Shown here: positions 26,499 to 33,989 of the stretch, piece by piece
How the letters are laid out: every line of letters begins with the position of its first letter
How positions within the stretch are numbered: position 1 is the first letter of the stretch
Source of the DNA: Lachnospiraceae bacterium
GTDB lineage: Bacteria; Bacillota; Clostridia; Lachnospirales; Lachnospiraceae
Length of the DNA stretch: 64,000 nt
Assembly: GCA_009911035.1 (NCBI GenBank)
Contig: QXWO01000001.1
Location: 124,001 to 188,000, forward strand
Reading direction: 5' to 3'
Program-made: the position numbers and the translations under genes
Notes under the pieces: generated by a model
Told to the model about the DNA's origin: nothing
Seen by the model: only the letters and a program-made list of their open reading frames with translations
The model's database searches: none

Positions 26499-27992
26499 AT
26501 GAAGTGTCCCGATTGCGGATATGAAATAACGGAAGGCTATCTCTATTGTGAGAAATGCGGGATGGAAATCCAGATAGTTCCGGTTTTTGAACCGGAAATT
26601 GAAAACAGCATAACAGAAACTTTATCCACAGTTGCGGAAGAAATAGAAGGAAACAGCTCCCTGAAAGAAGAAAAGAAGCCTGAAGCTGAAAGTGTTCCCC
26701 GGGAACCTGCACCTGCGGGAAACGGGAAGGGCAGAAAGAAAAAGTCCAGTGTCCTTTACGGGGGAGGGGGGAAAAGTTATCTGCTGCCCAGCCTTACTAC
26801 TTTTATTGCGGTCACCATAGCGGCTGCTTTTGCAGTGGTATATCTGTATCACAGGTATTCTGTTAACTACCAGATTGAGCAGGCGAGGTACTATGCCCAG
26901 ATGGAGGATTATGAAAAAGCTGTGGAATATCTGGAAAATGCCAGACAGCTCAAGGCGGACAGTGCAGAGATTGTCCTGATGGAATCCAATTATTATTACC
27001 ATATGGGGGAAAAGCAGGAGGCTGTGGATCTTCTGTTACGGCTTCTTGGAAGAGGACAGCTTACCGATGAAGAAAAAGCCAGGGTATATGAAAGCCTGAT
27101 CACTATATATGATGAAGAAGCCAGATATGAGGAAATCAATGCCCTTCTTACAGGCTGCGGGGATGACAATATCATCAACCATTATCAGCAGTATATGGCA
27201 ATGGAGCCGGAGTTTGGTTACATATCGGGAAGTTATGACGAGGTCATTACTTTAAAAATAAGCGCCAACACAACAGGGAATATCTACTATACCCTGGACG
27301 GGAGCGAACCGGATACAGCCAGCCAGGTCTATACGGCGCCTTTGTTCCTTGAAACGGGAGAATATCAGGTGGCGGCAGTTTTCGTCAATGAATATGGGAT
27401 CAAAAGTGAGACGGCCAGAAACTGGTACGTGATAAACTTAACGGCGCCCGATCCGCCGGAACTGCTTTTGTACAGTGGGGAATTTCACCAGCCTACAAAA
27501 ATAGAAGTTGTTGTGCCGGAGGGCGGAACTGTTTATTATACCATGGATGGCAGTGATCCCAGTGCGGACAGCTTAAAATACACAGAGCCGGTTGCCATGC
27601 CCCTTGGAAGAACGAACTTTAAGTTTGTGACCATTTCCGATGAGGGAGTTGCCAGTGACGTGGTGAGCCGGAGTTTTAATTTTACGCTGGAAACGGACAT
27701 AACGGTACAGAGCGCAATAAACAGCGTGGTAACTGCCCTGTATAACAGGGAGGTGCTTACGGATCTTCAGGGACATTCCCATGGAATCATGGGAAAATAT
27801 GTTTTTAAGTATAACACTATTGTGGAAATACCCAATTTAGGCTATTATTATATTTTAAATGAATACATAGAAAGCGAGACAGGTGTCCAGACCAAGACGG
27901 AACACCTTTACGCAGTGGAAGTATATACAGGGGCGCCCAACAGGCTTATCTTTGATGAAAACGGGCAGGCGGGGCTGATTTCCCTTCAGTAA
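26499..27992 (+). CDS. Zinc-ribbon, single-pass membrane protein with TPR-like and chitobiase-type repeats
   Basis: A 497-residue protein. It starts with a zinc ribbon (CPDC...CEKC in the first 23 residues), a charged linker, one transmembrane helix (about 93-118), and a TPR-like helical segment (about 125-215, including 'AQMEDYEKAVEYLENARQL'). Two chitobiase/beta-hexosaminidase C-terminal-type modules follow, marked by 'GNIYYTLDGSEPDTASQVY' and 'GTVYYTMDGSDPSADSLKY'. The last ~110 residues, from 'ITVQSAINSVVTALYN', are unassigned. Topology suggests the ribbon inside and the repeats outside, perhaps binding a cell-wall glycan. GGGAGG precedes ATG 26499. Confidence 0.85.
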   Translation: MKCPDCGYEITEGYLYCEKCGMEIQIVPVFEPEIENSITETLSTVAEEIEGNSSLKEEKKPEAESVPREPAPAGNGKGRKKKSSVLYGGGGKSYLLPSLTTFIAVTIAAAFAVVYLYHRYSVNYQIEQARYYAQMEDYEKAVEYLENARQLKADSAEIVLMESNYYYHMGEKQEAVDLLLRLLGRGQLTDEEKARVYESLITIYDEEARYEEINALLTGCGDDNIINHYQQYMAMEPEFGYISGSYDEVITLKISANTTGNIYYTLDGSEPDTASQVYTAPLFLETGEYQVAAVFVNEYGIKSETARNWYVINLTAPDPPELLLYSGEFHQPTKIEVVVPEGGTVYYTMDGSDPSADSLKYTEPVAMPLGRTNFKFVTISDEGVASDVVSRSFNFTLETDITVQSAINSVVTALYNREVLTDLQGHSHGIMGKYVFKYNTIVEIPNLGYYYILNEYIESETGVQTKTEHLYAVEVYTGAPNRLIFDENGQAGLISLQ

Positions 27993-28026
27993 GACAATAT
28001 TCATGGAAACAGGAAAGGAATTGGAA

Positions 28027-28914
28027 ATGTACAAGATTTTAGAAGCAAAAGAGCTTGCTGCCAATATTTTTTATATGGTAGTGGAAGCAGGGCGTGTGGC
28101 AAAAGCGTGCAGGCCGGGACAGTTTGTTATTGTCAGGACGGATGCAAAAGCAGAGCGCATACCCCTTACCATCTGTGATTATGACCCAGAAAAGGGAACA
28201 GTGACCATTGTATTCCAGATCGTGGGGGCAGGGACACAGATGATGGCAGAATTAAAGGCAGGGGATGCATTCTGCGATTTCGTAGGTCCTTTAGGATGCC
28301 CGTCAGAGTTTGTGGAAGAGGATTTAGAGGTCCTGAAAAAGAAAAAGATGCTCTTTGTGGCAGGAGGTGTGGGAACGGCCCCGGTTTATCCCCAGGTGAA
28401 GTGGCTTCATGAAAGAGGCATTGAGGCTGATGTGATTGTGGGGGCAAAGACCAAAGACCTGCTGATTTTGGAAGAGGAGATGAAGGAAGTTTCCGGTAAT
28501 CTCTATGTGACCACAGACGACGGTTCTTACGGAAGAAGCGGTATGGTGACCCAGACCATTACAGATTTGGTACAGGATGGAAAGCATTATGATGTGTGTG
28601 TGGCAATTGGCCCCATGATCATGATGAAATTCGTATGTAAGCTTACAAAGGAACTGGAGATTCCAACGATTGTCAGCTTAAATCCCATTATGGTGGACGG
28701 AACAGGCATGTGCGGTGCCTGCCGTGTAACAGTGGGCGGTAAAGTAAAATTTGCCTGTGTAGACGGGCCTGAATTTGACGGGCATCTGGTGAACTTTGAC
28801 GAAGCAATGCAGCGCCAGCAGTTATATAAAACGGCGGAAGGACGTGCATTCCTAAAAGCCAAAGAAGGAGATACCCATCACGGCGGATGCGGAAATTGCG
28901 GAGGTGACAAATAA
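28027..28914 (+). CDS. Sulfide/dihydroorotate dehydrogenase-like FAD/NAD-binding subunit (NfnA/SudB-like)
   Basis: A 295-residue flavoprotein of the ferredoxin-reductase fold. The N-terminal FAD barrel contains 'GQFVIVRTDAKAERIPLT', the NAD domain has 'FVAGGVGTAPVYPQV', and the C-terminus has the [2Fe-2S]-type cysteines 'GMCGACRVTV...FACVDGPEFDGH'. Such subunits pair with a GltA-like partner in NADH-dependent ferredoxin:NADP oxidoreductase (NfnAB) or sulfide dehydrogenase. The extreme C-terminus has 'HHGGCGNCGG'. Start at 28027 is favoured by family length; an in-frame ATG at 28003 lacks a good site. The stop overlaps the next start (TAATG). Confidence 0.92.
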   Translation: MYKILEAKELAANIFYMVVEAGRVAKACRPGQFVIVRTDAKAERIPLTICDYDPEKGTVTIVFQIVGAGTQMMAELKAGDAFCDFVGPLGCPSEFVEEDLEVLKKKKMLFVAGGVGTAPVYPQVKWLHERGIEADVIVGAKTKDLLILEEEMKEVSGNLYVTTDDGSYGRSGMVTQTITDLVQDGKHYDVCVAIGPMIMMKFVCKLTKELEIPTIVSLNPIMVDGTGMCGACRVTVGGKVKFACVDGPEFDGHLVNFDEAMQRQQLYKTAEGRAFLKAKEGDTHHGGCGNCGGDK

Positions 28915-30329
28915 TGGACGTATTAAAGAAAGTTCCGGTACGGGAACAGGAAGCAAAAGTGCGGGCCGCCAATTTTGAGGAGGTCTGCTTAGGATACAAT
29001 AAGGAAGAAGCCATGGAGGAGGCGGCAAGATGCATCAATTGTAAAAATGCACAGTGCATCAAGGGATGTCCTGTCTCCATTAACATTCCCGGTTTTATTG
29101 AAAAGGTAAAGGAAGGGGATGTGGAAGGGGCTTATCAGGTGATCAGTGAAGCCTCTGCGCTTCCGGCTGTGTGTGGGCGTGTGTGTCCCCAGGAAAGCCA
29201 GTGCGAGGGCAAATGCATCAGAGGAATCAAGGGTGAGCCTGTCTCCATCGGAAAGCTAGAGCGTTTTGTGGCAGACTGGGCAGGGGAAAACGGCATGAAA
29301 CCCCAGGGAGCCGAAAAGAAAAACGGCAAAAAAGTTGCGGTGATCGGTTCCGGCCCGGCTGGTCTTACCTGTGCAGGAGATCTGGCAAAAATGGGGTATG
29401 AGGTTACCATTTTCGAGGCGCTTCACGAACCGGGCGGCGTACTGGTATACGGGATTCCTGAATTCCGTCTTCCCAAGGAGAAGGTGGTGGCTAAGGAAAT
29501 CGAAAACGTAAAATCTCTTGGTGTTACCATTGAGACGAATGTAGTGGTAGGAAAATCCGTTACCATTGACGAACTACTTGGGGAAGAAGGCTTTGATGCG
29601 GTATTTATAGGTTCCGGTGCAGGGCTGCCTAAGTTCATGGGTATTCCTGGCGAACAGGCTAACGGGGTATTCTCTGCCAACGAATATCTGACAAGAAGCA
29701 ATCTGATGAAAGCCTTTGACGAAACCTCCAATACCCCAATTATGAGAGGAAAAAAGGTGGCAGTCGTAGGGGGCGGAAATGTAGCCATGGACGCCGCAAG
29801 GACGGCTCTGCGTCTTGGGGCAGAAGTGCATATTGTTTACAGGCGCAGTGAGGAAGAACTGCCTGCCCGTGTGGAGGAAGTCCATCACGCCAAAGAGGAA
29901 GGCATTATTTTCGACCTTCTCACCAATCCTGTGGAAGTTCTGGAAGATGAAAAAGGATGGGTGTGTGGTATCCGCTGCATCAGAATGGAACTGGGCGAGC
30001 CTGACGAGTCAGGAAGAAGACGTCCTGTAGAGGTTCCCGGTTCTGAATTTGTTATTGATGTGGATACTGTAATTATGTCCCTTGGGACATCCCCTAATCC
30101 CCTTATTTCTTCTACAACAGAGGGATTGGAAGTCAATAAATGGAAATGCATCGTGGCAGACGAGGAATTCGGCAAAACCTCTAAAGAAGGGGTATATGCA
30201 GGCGGGGATGCCGTGACCGGGGCGGCAACCGTTATTCTTGCCATGGGTGCAGGGCGCGCCGGGGCTAAGGGCATTGATGAATATCTGAATAACAAACGCA
30301 GCCGCGCTTCGCACGACAGCTTATTGTAA
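28914..30329 (+). CDS. gltA: GltA-like NADPH oxidoreductase (glutamate synthase small subunit / NfnB-like)
   Basis: A 471-residue flavoprotein. The N-terminal ferredoxin-like domain has two 4Fe-4S-type cysteine groups ('CINCKNAQCIKGCP', 'CGRVCPQESQCEGKC'); the FAD site is 'VIGSGPAGLTCAGDLAK', the NADPH site 'VVGGGNVAMDAARTALRLG', and 'GVYAGGDAVTGAATVILAMG' is the C-terminal FAD signature. Translational coupling to the NfnA-like subunit suggests an electron-bifurcating NfnAB pair rather than glutamate synthase, as no large GltB subunit is nearby. The family normally ends soon after 'AKGIDEYL'; here the tail 'NNKRSRASHDSLL' is encoded by a 37-bp repeat. Confidence 0.93.
   Translation: MDVLKKVPVREQEAKVRAANFEEVCLGYNKEEAMEEAARCINCKNAQCIKGCPVSINIPGFIEKVKEGDVEGAYQVISEASALPAVCGRVCPQESQCEGKCIRGIKGEPVSIGKLERFVADWAGENGMKPQGAEKKNGKKVAVIGSGPAGLTCAGDLAKMGYEVTIFEALHEPGGVLVYGIPEFRLPKEKVVAKEIENVKSLGVTIETNVVVGKSVTIDELLGEEGFDAVFIGSGAGLPKFMGIPGEQANGVFSANEYLTRSNLMKAFDETSNTPIMRGKKVAVVGGGNVAMDAARTALRLGAEVHIVYRRSEEELPARVEEVHHAKEEGIIFDLLTNPVEVLEDEKGWVCGIRCIRMELGEPDESGRRRPVEVPGSEFVIDVDTVIMSLGTSPNPLISSTTEGLEVNKWKCIVADEEFGKTSKEGVYAGGDAVTGAATVILAMGAGRAGAKGIDEYLNNKRSRASHDSLL
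30292..30328 (+). repeat. 37-bp dispersed repeat, copy 3 (inside the end of gltA)
   Basis: Forward copy; it encodes the C-terminal residues of the upstream oxidoreductase and most of its stop codon (TAA at 30327-30329). It begins ACAAACGCAG and ends CAGCTTATTGTA. Confidence 0.85.
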
Positions 30330-30358
30330 CAACGGATGGCACGCTGCCCGAAGGATCC
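30330..30358 (+). repeat. Companion hairpin element, copy 1
   Basis: CAACGGATGGCACGCT...GGATCC, similar to elements at 43572 and 58578 that share CAACGGA, a central GCGCT/GCGTT and a closing CTGTCC/GGATCC. It separates the two 37-bp copies here. Confidence 0.55.
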
Positions 30359-30367
30359 TTATATTAA

Positions 30368-30404
30368 ACAAACGCAGCCACGCTCCGTGAGACAGCTTAT
30401 TGTA
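30368..30404 (+). repeat. 37-bp dispersed repeat, copy 4
   Basis: Forward copy, 39 nt beyond copy 3. It is followed by ACGCCGGAATCC...GGTTCCGGCGTTT (about 30411-30452), a hairpin ending in a T-rich stretch that probably terminates the gltA transcript. Confidence 0.85.
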
Positions 30405-30410
30405 ATAAAA

Positions 30411-30453
30411 AACGCCGGAATCCGTGTATAAAATAACCCGGTTCCGGCGTTTG
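30411..30453 (+). terminator. Terminator after the NfnAB-like pair
   Basis: Arms AACGCCGGAA / TTCCGGCGTT are near perfect around a loop of about 21 nt, followed by TGG and then an AT-rich stretch. The T-run is short, so termination strength is uncertain. Confidence 0.55.
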
Positions 30454-30531
30454 GTTTGAAACTAAGAAAATATTAATAATTTTTATATTAGGAATTTAAT
30501 TTATTTATTGTATAGTGAAGGAGGCATGGAA

Positions 30532-30831
30532 ATGGTCAGTCATATCGTACTTTGGAATTTAAATGAAGATTTGACGCAGGAGGAGAAAAGGGAGGCTGCC
30601 CTTGAAATAAAGAGACGGTTAGAAGCAGTTGCCGGAATGGTGGAAGGCGTGATATCCCTTAAAGTGATCATTAACGAGTTTGATTCAAGCAATAAGGATA
30701 TTGCCCTTCTTTCAAAGTTTGAGTCTCGGGAAGCACTAAAAGCTTACCAGATTTCTCCCGCCCATGTGGAAGCAGGGAAATATGTTGGCAGCGTGACGAA
30801 CGGAAGATGCTGCATTGACTATGAGGAGTAA
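30532..30831 (+). CDS. Dabb (stress-responsive dimeric alpha-beta barrel) protein
   Basis: A 99-residue protein of the Dabb family, opening 'MVSHIVLWNLNEDL' with the typical early His, 'EAVAGMVEGVISLKVI', and 'YQISPAHVEAGKYVGSV' near the C-terminus. Family members are small dimers induced by stress in plants and bacteria; the biochemical role is rarely known. The start at 30532 has AAGGAGG 7 nt upstream; the ATG at 30526 is too close to that site. A perfect inverted repeat begins at its stop codon. Confidence 0.88.
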   Translation: MVSHIVLWNLNEDLTQEEKREAALEIKRRLEAVAGMVEGVISLKVIINEFDSSNKDIALLSKFESREALKAYQISPAHVEAGKYVGSVTNGRCCIDYEE

Positions 30832-30856
30832 GATTGAAAATTGAAATTTTCAATCT
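30831..30856 (+). terminator. Perfect inverted repeat at the Dabb stop codon
   Basis: Arms AGATTGAAAATT / AATTTTCAATCT, 12 bp, with a 2-nt centre; the first base is the last base of TAA. There is no T-run, so it may be a weak terminator, an mRNA end protector or a protein-binding dyad. Confidence 0.5.
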
Positions 30857-30916
30857 ACGTATTTGGGCTTATTCCCACATGGGAAGGGTTCATGCGGGAA
30901 AGGCATGGGTATAAAG

Positions 30917-32011
30917 ATGAAAAGGTTATTTGAGGAAGATGACGATGACATGCAGGGATTTGATAAAGCAGGCATATTGGTGAAGGTGATTCCCTTTGTG
31001 CTGATAATTATCGTCCTTGCCATTACCCTGGTTGTGGGAAAACTGAAAAAGGAGAATACTCCGGAAGATTTGCAGCAGAGCATCATGGACTATGCGGATG
31101 AAAACAGAGGGGAAAACAGGCCGGATATTGAGGCCGGATCTTCCAATGTAAGCACATCTTCACCCCAGGATACAGAAAAGGACGACAGTAAGAAAGATCC
31201 TTCCACCGGGGAAAATGAGACGAAAACGGAAGAAGGGGCGACAGAAAGCGCTGAACAGCAGGAAAATACTCCCCCATCCACAAGCCCTTCCCCTTATAAA
31301 GAAGCCATGAAGCCCGGAAAGACCGACTACAGCAAGGTGGAATTCCACCAGGACAAACAGCTGCAGGATATGATGGCGTATTGGGCAGATAATAACATGA
31401 AAGCGATTAACGACCTTGTTTATCTGAATCATTACCTTGCCATGTCATGGAGTCTTCGGGGAACCAGCAATTTTTATTACTATGGGGATGTCAATGCAAA
31501 TGGACAGCCTCACGGAAAAGGCGTTGCCGTGTATGCGGACAACCAGTACTATTACGGCGACTGGGCTGACGGTGTAAGAAGCGGAAACGGAACGTGGATG
31601 CATTTTCATGTCCACATAACGCCCAATGAAAATGACCTGTATACCTGCCACCAGTATTCGGGAAGCTGGGCAGGAGACCTGCCTGAGGGAGAAGGGTCTG
31701 AGCACTATGATTTTGACATGTCGCTTGTGAAAGGCAACGATGGTTATACATCCAACCTGATCGGAAGCTATGCGGCCGGACTTATAAACGGTGACTTTTA
31801 CCTGACCAATATTTATGCGGACGGGTCATCTAAGGAGTGGGATGCACAGGCTGATCATGGTTCCTGGGTTTACCAGAATGAAAATAAGGATAAAAAGGGA
31901 AACAGAACAGTACATGTTGAAATTGGAAACGATGATAATTACATCTGGATGAATCCAAAAAACAATGTCAACATTGGCGTTCCATGCCTTTTGTCGAAAA
32001 ATAAAAACTAG
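30917..32011 (+). CDS. Membrane-anchored MORN-repeat protein
   Basis: A 364-residue protein. Residues about 24-45 (VKVIPFVLIIIVLAITLVVG) form one transmembrane helix after an acidic N-terminus (FEEDDDDMQ). A low-complexity Ser/Thr/Glu/Pro linker runs to about residue 130. The C-terminal domain has MORN-type repeats: 'YYYGDVNANGQPHGKGVAVY', 'YYYGDWADGVRSGNGTWM' and a looser 'SGSWAGDLPEGEGSEHY'. Topology suggests an extracytoplasmic MORN sheet. The start is uncertain; 30905 (ATG) and an upstream TTG at 30863 are alternatives. No enzymatic motif is seen. Confidence 0.82.
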   Translation: MKRLFEEDDDDMQGFDKAGILVKVIPFVLIIIVLAITLVVGKLKKENTPEDLQQSIMDYADENRGENRPDIEAGSSNVSTSSPQDTEKDDSKKDPSTGENETKTEEGATESAEQQENTPPSTSPSPYKEAMKPGKTDYSKVEFHQDKQLQDMMAYWADNNMKAINDLVYLNHYLAMSWSLRGTSNFYYYGDVNANGQPHGKGVAVYADNQYYYGDWADGVRSGNGTWMHFHVHITPNENDLYTCHQYSGSWAGDLPEGEGSEHYDFDMSLVKGNDGYTSNLIGSYAAGLINGDFYLTNIYADGSSKEWDAQADHGSWVYQNENKDKKGNRTVHVEIGNDDNYIWMNPKNNVNIGVPCLLSKNKN

Positions 32012-32069
32012 TGGAAACCTTTGCCAATCCGTAGTAAAATAGTAGAGGGAGGGTAAAGGAGGTATCATT

Positions 32070-32804
32070 ATGGCGTGGTGTCCCAAATGCAAAAGTGAGT
32101 ATGTAGAGGGCATTAAGGTATGCGCAGACTGTGGATGTGAACTGGTGGACGAACTGACACAAAGCGGTGGAAATGGGAAGGAAAACCTGGAGCAGATACC
32201 GGGCATGGATGAAGATTTGGCCTGTATCATGCATGCAGAGACAACGGCCTGTCAGAATGAGGACATGCCTGGAGAAAAACAGATGCAGGAACAAGAATCA
32301 GTCAGGGAAGAACCTGCCCGCAAATATGTTCCCATTTACATGAATAATGAAGAACGGGCGCAGGAGAACCGTTCCTCAGCCTACACGCTCCTTACCGTGG
32401 GAACCATAGGCATGGTACTGATTATCCTGTTTTTTACCGGAGTGATCGACATAGGCATGTCCCTTATCAACAAATATATGGTCAGCGGCGTGATGGGAGT
32501 TTTGTTTATCCTCTTTATCGTTATGGGGATTGTGTCTATGAAAAATTCCAGAATTTTGTGGAAGAAGGCCAGTAAGGAAAACAATCTGACCATGGAAATC
32601 AAAAAATGGTGCCTGGGAAACCTTACAAAGGAAGAAATTGACAATACGCTGGCTATTGAGGAGCTTTCGGAGGAACTTAAATATTTTCAGCGTTTTGACC
32701 ATGTGAAACAGGCAGTCCAGAAGCAGTTTGTCAATCTGGACGAAGGGTATGTGGAGCGGCTGGTGGAAGAAACTTACCCGGAAATTTTTGAGAAAGACCT
32801 TTAA
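32070..32804 (+). CDS. Zinc-ribbon membrane protein, function unknown
   Basis: A 244-residue protein. The N-terminal zinc ribbon 'MAWCPKCKSEYVEGIKVCADCGCELV' (in part CPKC and CADC) is typical of small Clostridia membrane proteins. An acidic, Gln-rich linker (30-90) precedes two transmembrane helices (about 108-130 and 137-155), and a charged helical C-terminus (160-244) contains 'VKQAVQKQFVNLDEGYVERL'. AAGGAGG precedes ATG 32070. It ends 3 nt before rlmH and is probably co-transcribed with it. Confidence 0.85.
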   Translation: MAWCPKCKSEYVEGIKVCADCGCELVDELTQSGGNGKENLEQIPGMDEDLACIMHAETTACQNEDMPGEKQMQEQESVREEPARKYVPIYMNNEERAQENRSSAYTLLTVGTIGMVLIILFFTGVIDIGMSLINKYMVSGVMGVLFILFIVMGIVSMKNSRILWKKASKENNLTMEIKKWCLGNLTKEEIDNTLAIEELSEELKYFQRFDHVKQAVQKQFVNLDEGYVERLVEETYPEIFEKDL

Positions 32805-32807
32805 TCC

Positions 32808-33287
32808 ATGAAAATTACCATAATCTGCGTCGGAAAAATAAAAGAAGATTTTTACAGGAAAGCGGTTTCAGAATATGAAAAGCGCCTTAGCAGATACTGC
32901 CGTCTGGAAATCATAGAAGTTTTGGATGAAAAGACTCCTGACCATGCAGGTCCTGCTTTAGAGGAGCAGATCAAACAAAAAGAAGCAGAAAGAATCTTAA
33001 AACATATCAGAGAGGATGCCTATGTAATTACACTGGAAATACAAGGGACAAAGCCCGATTCGGTATCCTTTGCAAATCAATTGAGTCAAATGGCAGTCAA
33101 GGGAACCAGCCATATCCAGTTTGTTATCGGCGGTTCCCTTGGACTGCATCAGAGTGTTTCCCGGATATCCGGGCAGGCAGTGAGTTTTTCCAATATGACA
33201 TTCCCCCATCAATTAATGCGTGTTATTTTACTGGAGCAGATTTACCGGAGTTACCGTATCATAAAAGGGGAACCATATCATAAGTAA
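32808..33287 (+). CDS. rlmH: 23S rRNA (pseudouridine1915-N3)-methyltransferase
   Basis: A 159-residue SPOUT-fold methyltransferase, the standard RlmH length, which methylates pseudouridine 1915 in helix 69 of 23S rRNA using SAM. The SAM-binding knot contains 'FVIGGSLGLHQSV', and the C-terminus has 'TFPHQLMRVILLEQIYRSYRI' (in part HQLMRVILLEQIYRSY) and ends 'GEPYHK', both diagnostic. The start follows the previous stop by 3 nt. A strong terminator follows at 33342. Confidence 0.97.
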   Translation: MKITIICVGKIKEDFYRKAVSEYEKRLSRYCRLEIIEVLDEKTPDHAGPALEEQIKQKEAERILKHIREDAYVITLEIQGTKPDSVSFANQLSQMAVKGTSHIQFVIGGSLGLHQSVSRISGQAVSFSNMTFPHQLMRVILLEQIYRSYRIIKGEPYHK

Positions 33288-33309
33288 AGGCGAAAAGGAA
33301 CGAATATTC

Positions 33310-33334
33310 TGGAAATAAAAGAGAATAAGAGTTA
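33310..33334 (+). repeat. 25-bp direct repeat, left copy
   Basis: TGGAAATAAAAGAGAATAAG plus AGTTA; the same 25 bases recur at 34843-34867, just after the intact Rpn gene. The pair brackets about 1.5 kb holding the SymE-like and Rpn genes. Confidence 0.7.
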
Positions 33335-33341
33335 TATTTTT

Positions 33342-33377
33342 AACCCCATGGGAGTTTGAGGCTTCCATGGGGTTTTA
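33342..33377 (+). terminator. Rho-independent terminator after rlmH
   Basis: Perfect arms AACCCCATGG / CCATGGGGTT with a 13-nt loop and TTTTA following. Confidence 0.8.
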
Positions 33378-33379
33378 CT

Positions 33380-33453
33380 ACAATAAGCTGTCTCGCTGAG
33401 TATGGCAGCATTTGTTACAATAAGCTGTCTCGCAGAGCGTGGCAGCGTTTGTT
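33380..33453 (-). repeat. 37-bp dispersed repeat, copies 5 and 6 (tandem pair)
   Basis: Two head-to-tail units (33380-33416 and 33417-33453) in the reverse orientation, period exactly 37. Each reads ACAATAAGCTGTCTCGC...GGCAGC.TTTGTT on the plus strand. This is the only locus where the repeat opposes the preceding gene. Confidence 0.85.
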
Positions 33454-33486
33454 GTTAATGACAAAGAAGTTTTTACAACATTGCTT

Positions 33487-33660
33487 TTATTGCAGAGTCT
33501 GTGTTTCTTCTGGCGGGATATATTCTATCAAATCAGTCAGATTACACTCTAATACATAGTACAGGCGTTTCAGAATGTCAATATCCAGACATTGTATCTT
33601 GTTATCCCTGTAATTTCTTAATTGTGTTCTCTGCACATTTCTGTGCGAAAGGATAACTGA
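33487..33660 (-). pseudogene. Remnant of an XRE-family helix-turn-helix regulator
   Basis: On the minus strand a frame ending at 33487 encodes, in part, 'QRTQLRNYRDNKIQCLDIDI' and 'RLYYVLECNLTDLIEYIPPE'. The second half matches the C-terminal pattern of small Cro/CI-like proteins ('LDxLxRLxxVLECxxxDLIEYxP'). The frame has no start codon upstream and the first helix is degraded, so it looks like a fragment. Too short and diverged to name further. Confidence 0.5.
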
Positions 33661-33700
33661 CTGAGAGAAATATTTTTTCTTTCTTGGGCATGGCGGCAGG

Positions 33701-33850
33701 ATGAAAGCATATTCATTTACAACAAAGAGCGGGAAAAATGTGCCGCAGATTATCCCGCAGGGGAACTGGGTGGAGCAGTGGGGTTTTGAGATTGGCTGCC
33801 GCGTGTCTGTGGAGTGTTACCAGAATAAACTGGTTAGCCTGAAAGATTAA
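33701..33850 (+). CDS. SymE-like small protein
   Basis: A 49-residue product containing 'VPQIIPQGNWVEQWGFEIG' and 'RVSVECYQNKLVSLK'. This is the AbrB-like half-barrel pattern of SymE-type toxins (P.I...G.WLE.AGF..G..V.V), which are small RNA-cleaving or nucleoid-compacting proteins often controlled by an antisense RNA. It is shorter than E. coli SymE and lacks its N-terminal extension, like many Firmicute relatives. The start ATG 33701 lacks a strong ribosome site (only GGCAGG directly abutting), which could mean tight translational control or decay. It lies between an XRE remnant and an Rpn nuclease gene. Confidence 0.6.
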   Translation: MKAYSFTTKSGKNVPQIIPQGNWVEQWGFEIGCRVSVECYQNKLVSLKD

Positions 33851-33989
33851 AAAGGAAAATGCCGGGAGACAGGTTCTTGGATTATTGTAATTTGTCGGAA
33901 GGCTGTGTATAATAGAAATAGATAATAGAGATTTTAAAAGTACAGAGTTTTTCCGATAGTGGTTTATTGAAAGAAAGCAGGTGGACAAA

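Noticed and set aside
23850-30329. Complete Wood-Ljungdahl cluster
   Set aside because: Only fhs, folD and an NfnAB-like pair are present; no CO dehydrogenase, methyltransferase or metF gene is in the window.
28914-30329. Glutamate synthase small subunit acting with GltB
   Set aside because: No large glutamate synthase gene is nearby and the partner is an NfnA-like flavoprotein, so NfnB-like function is more likely.
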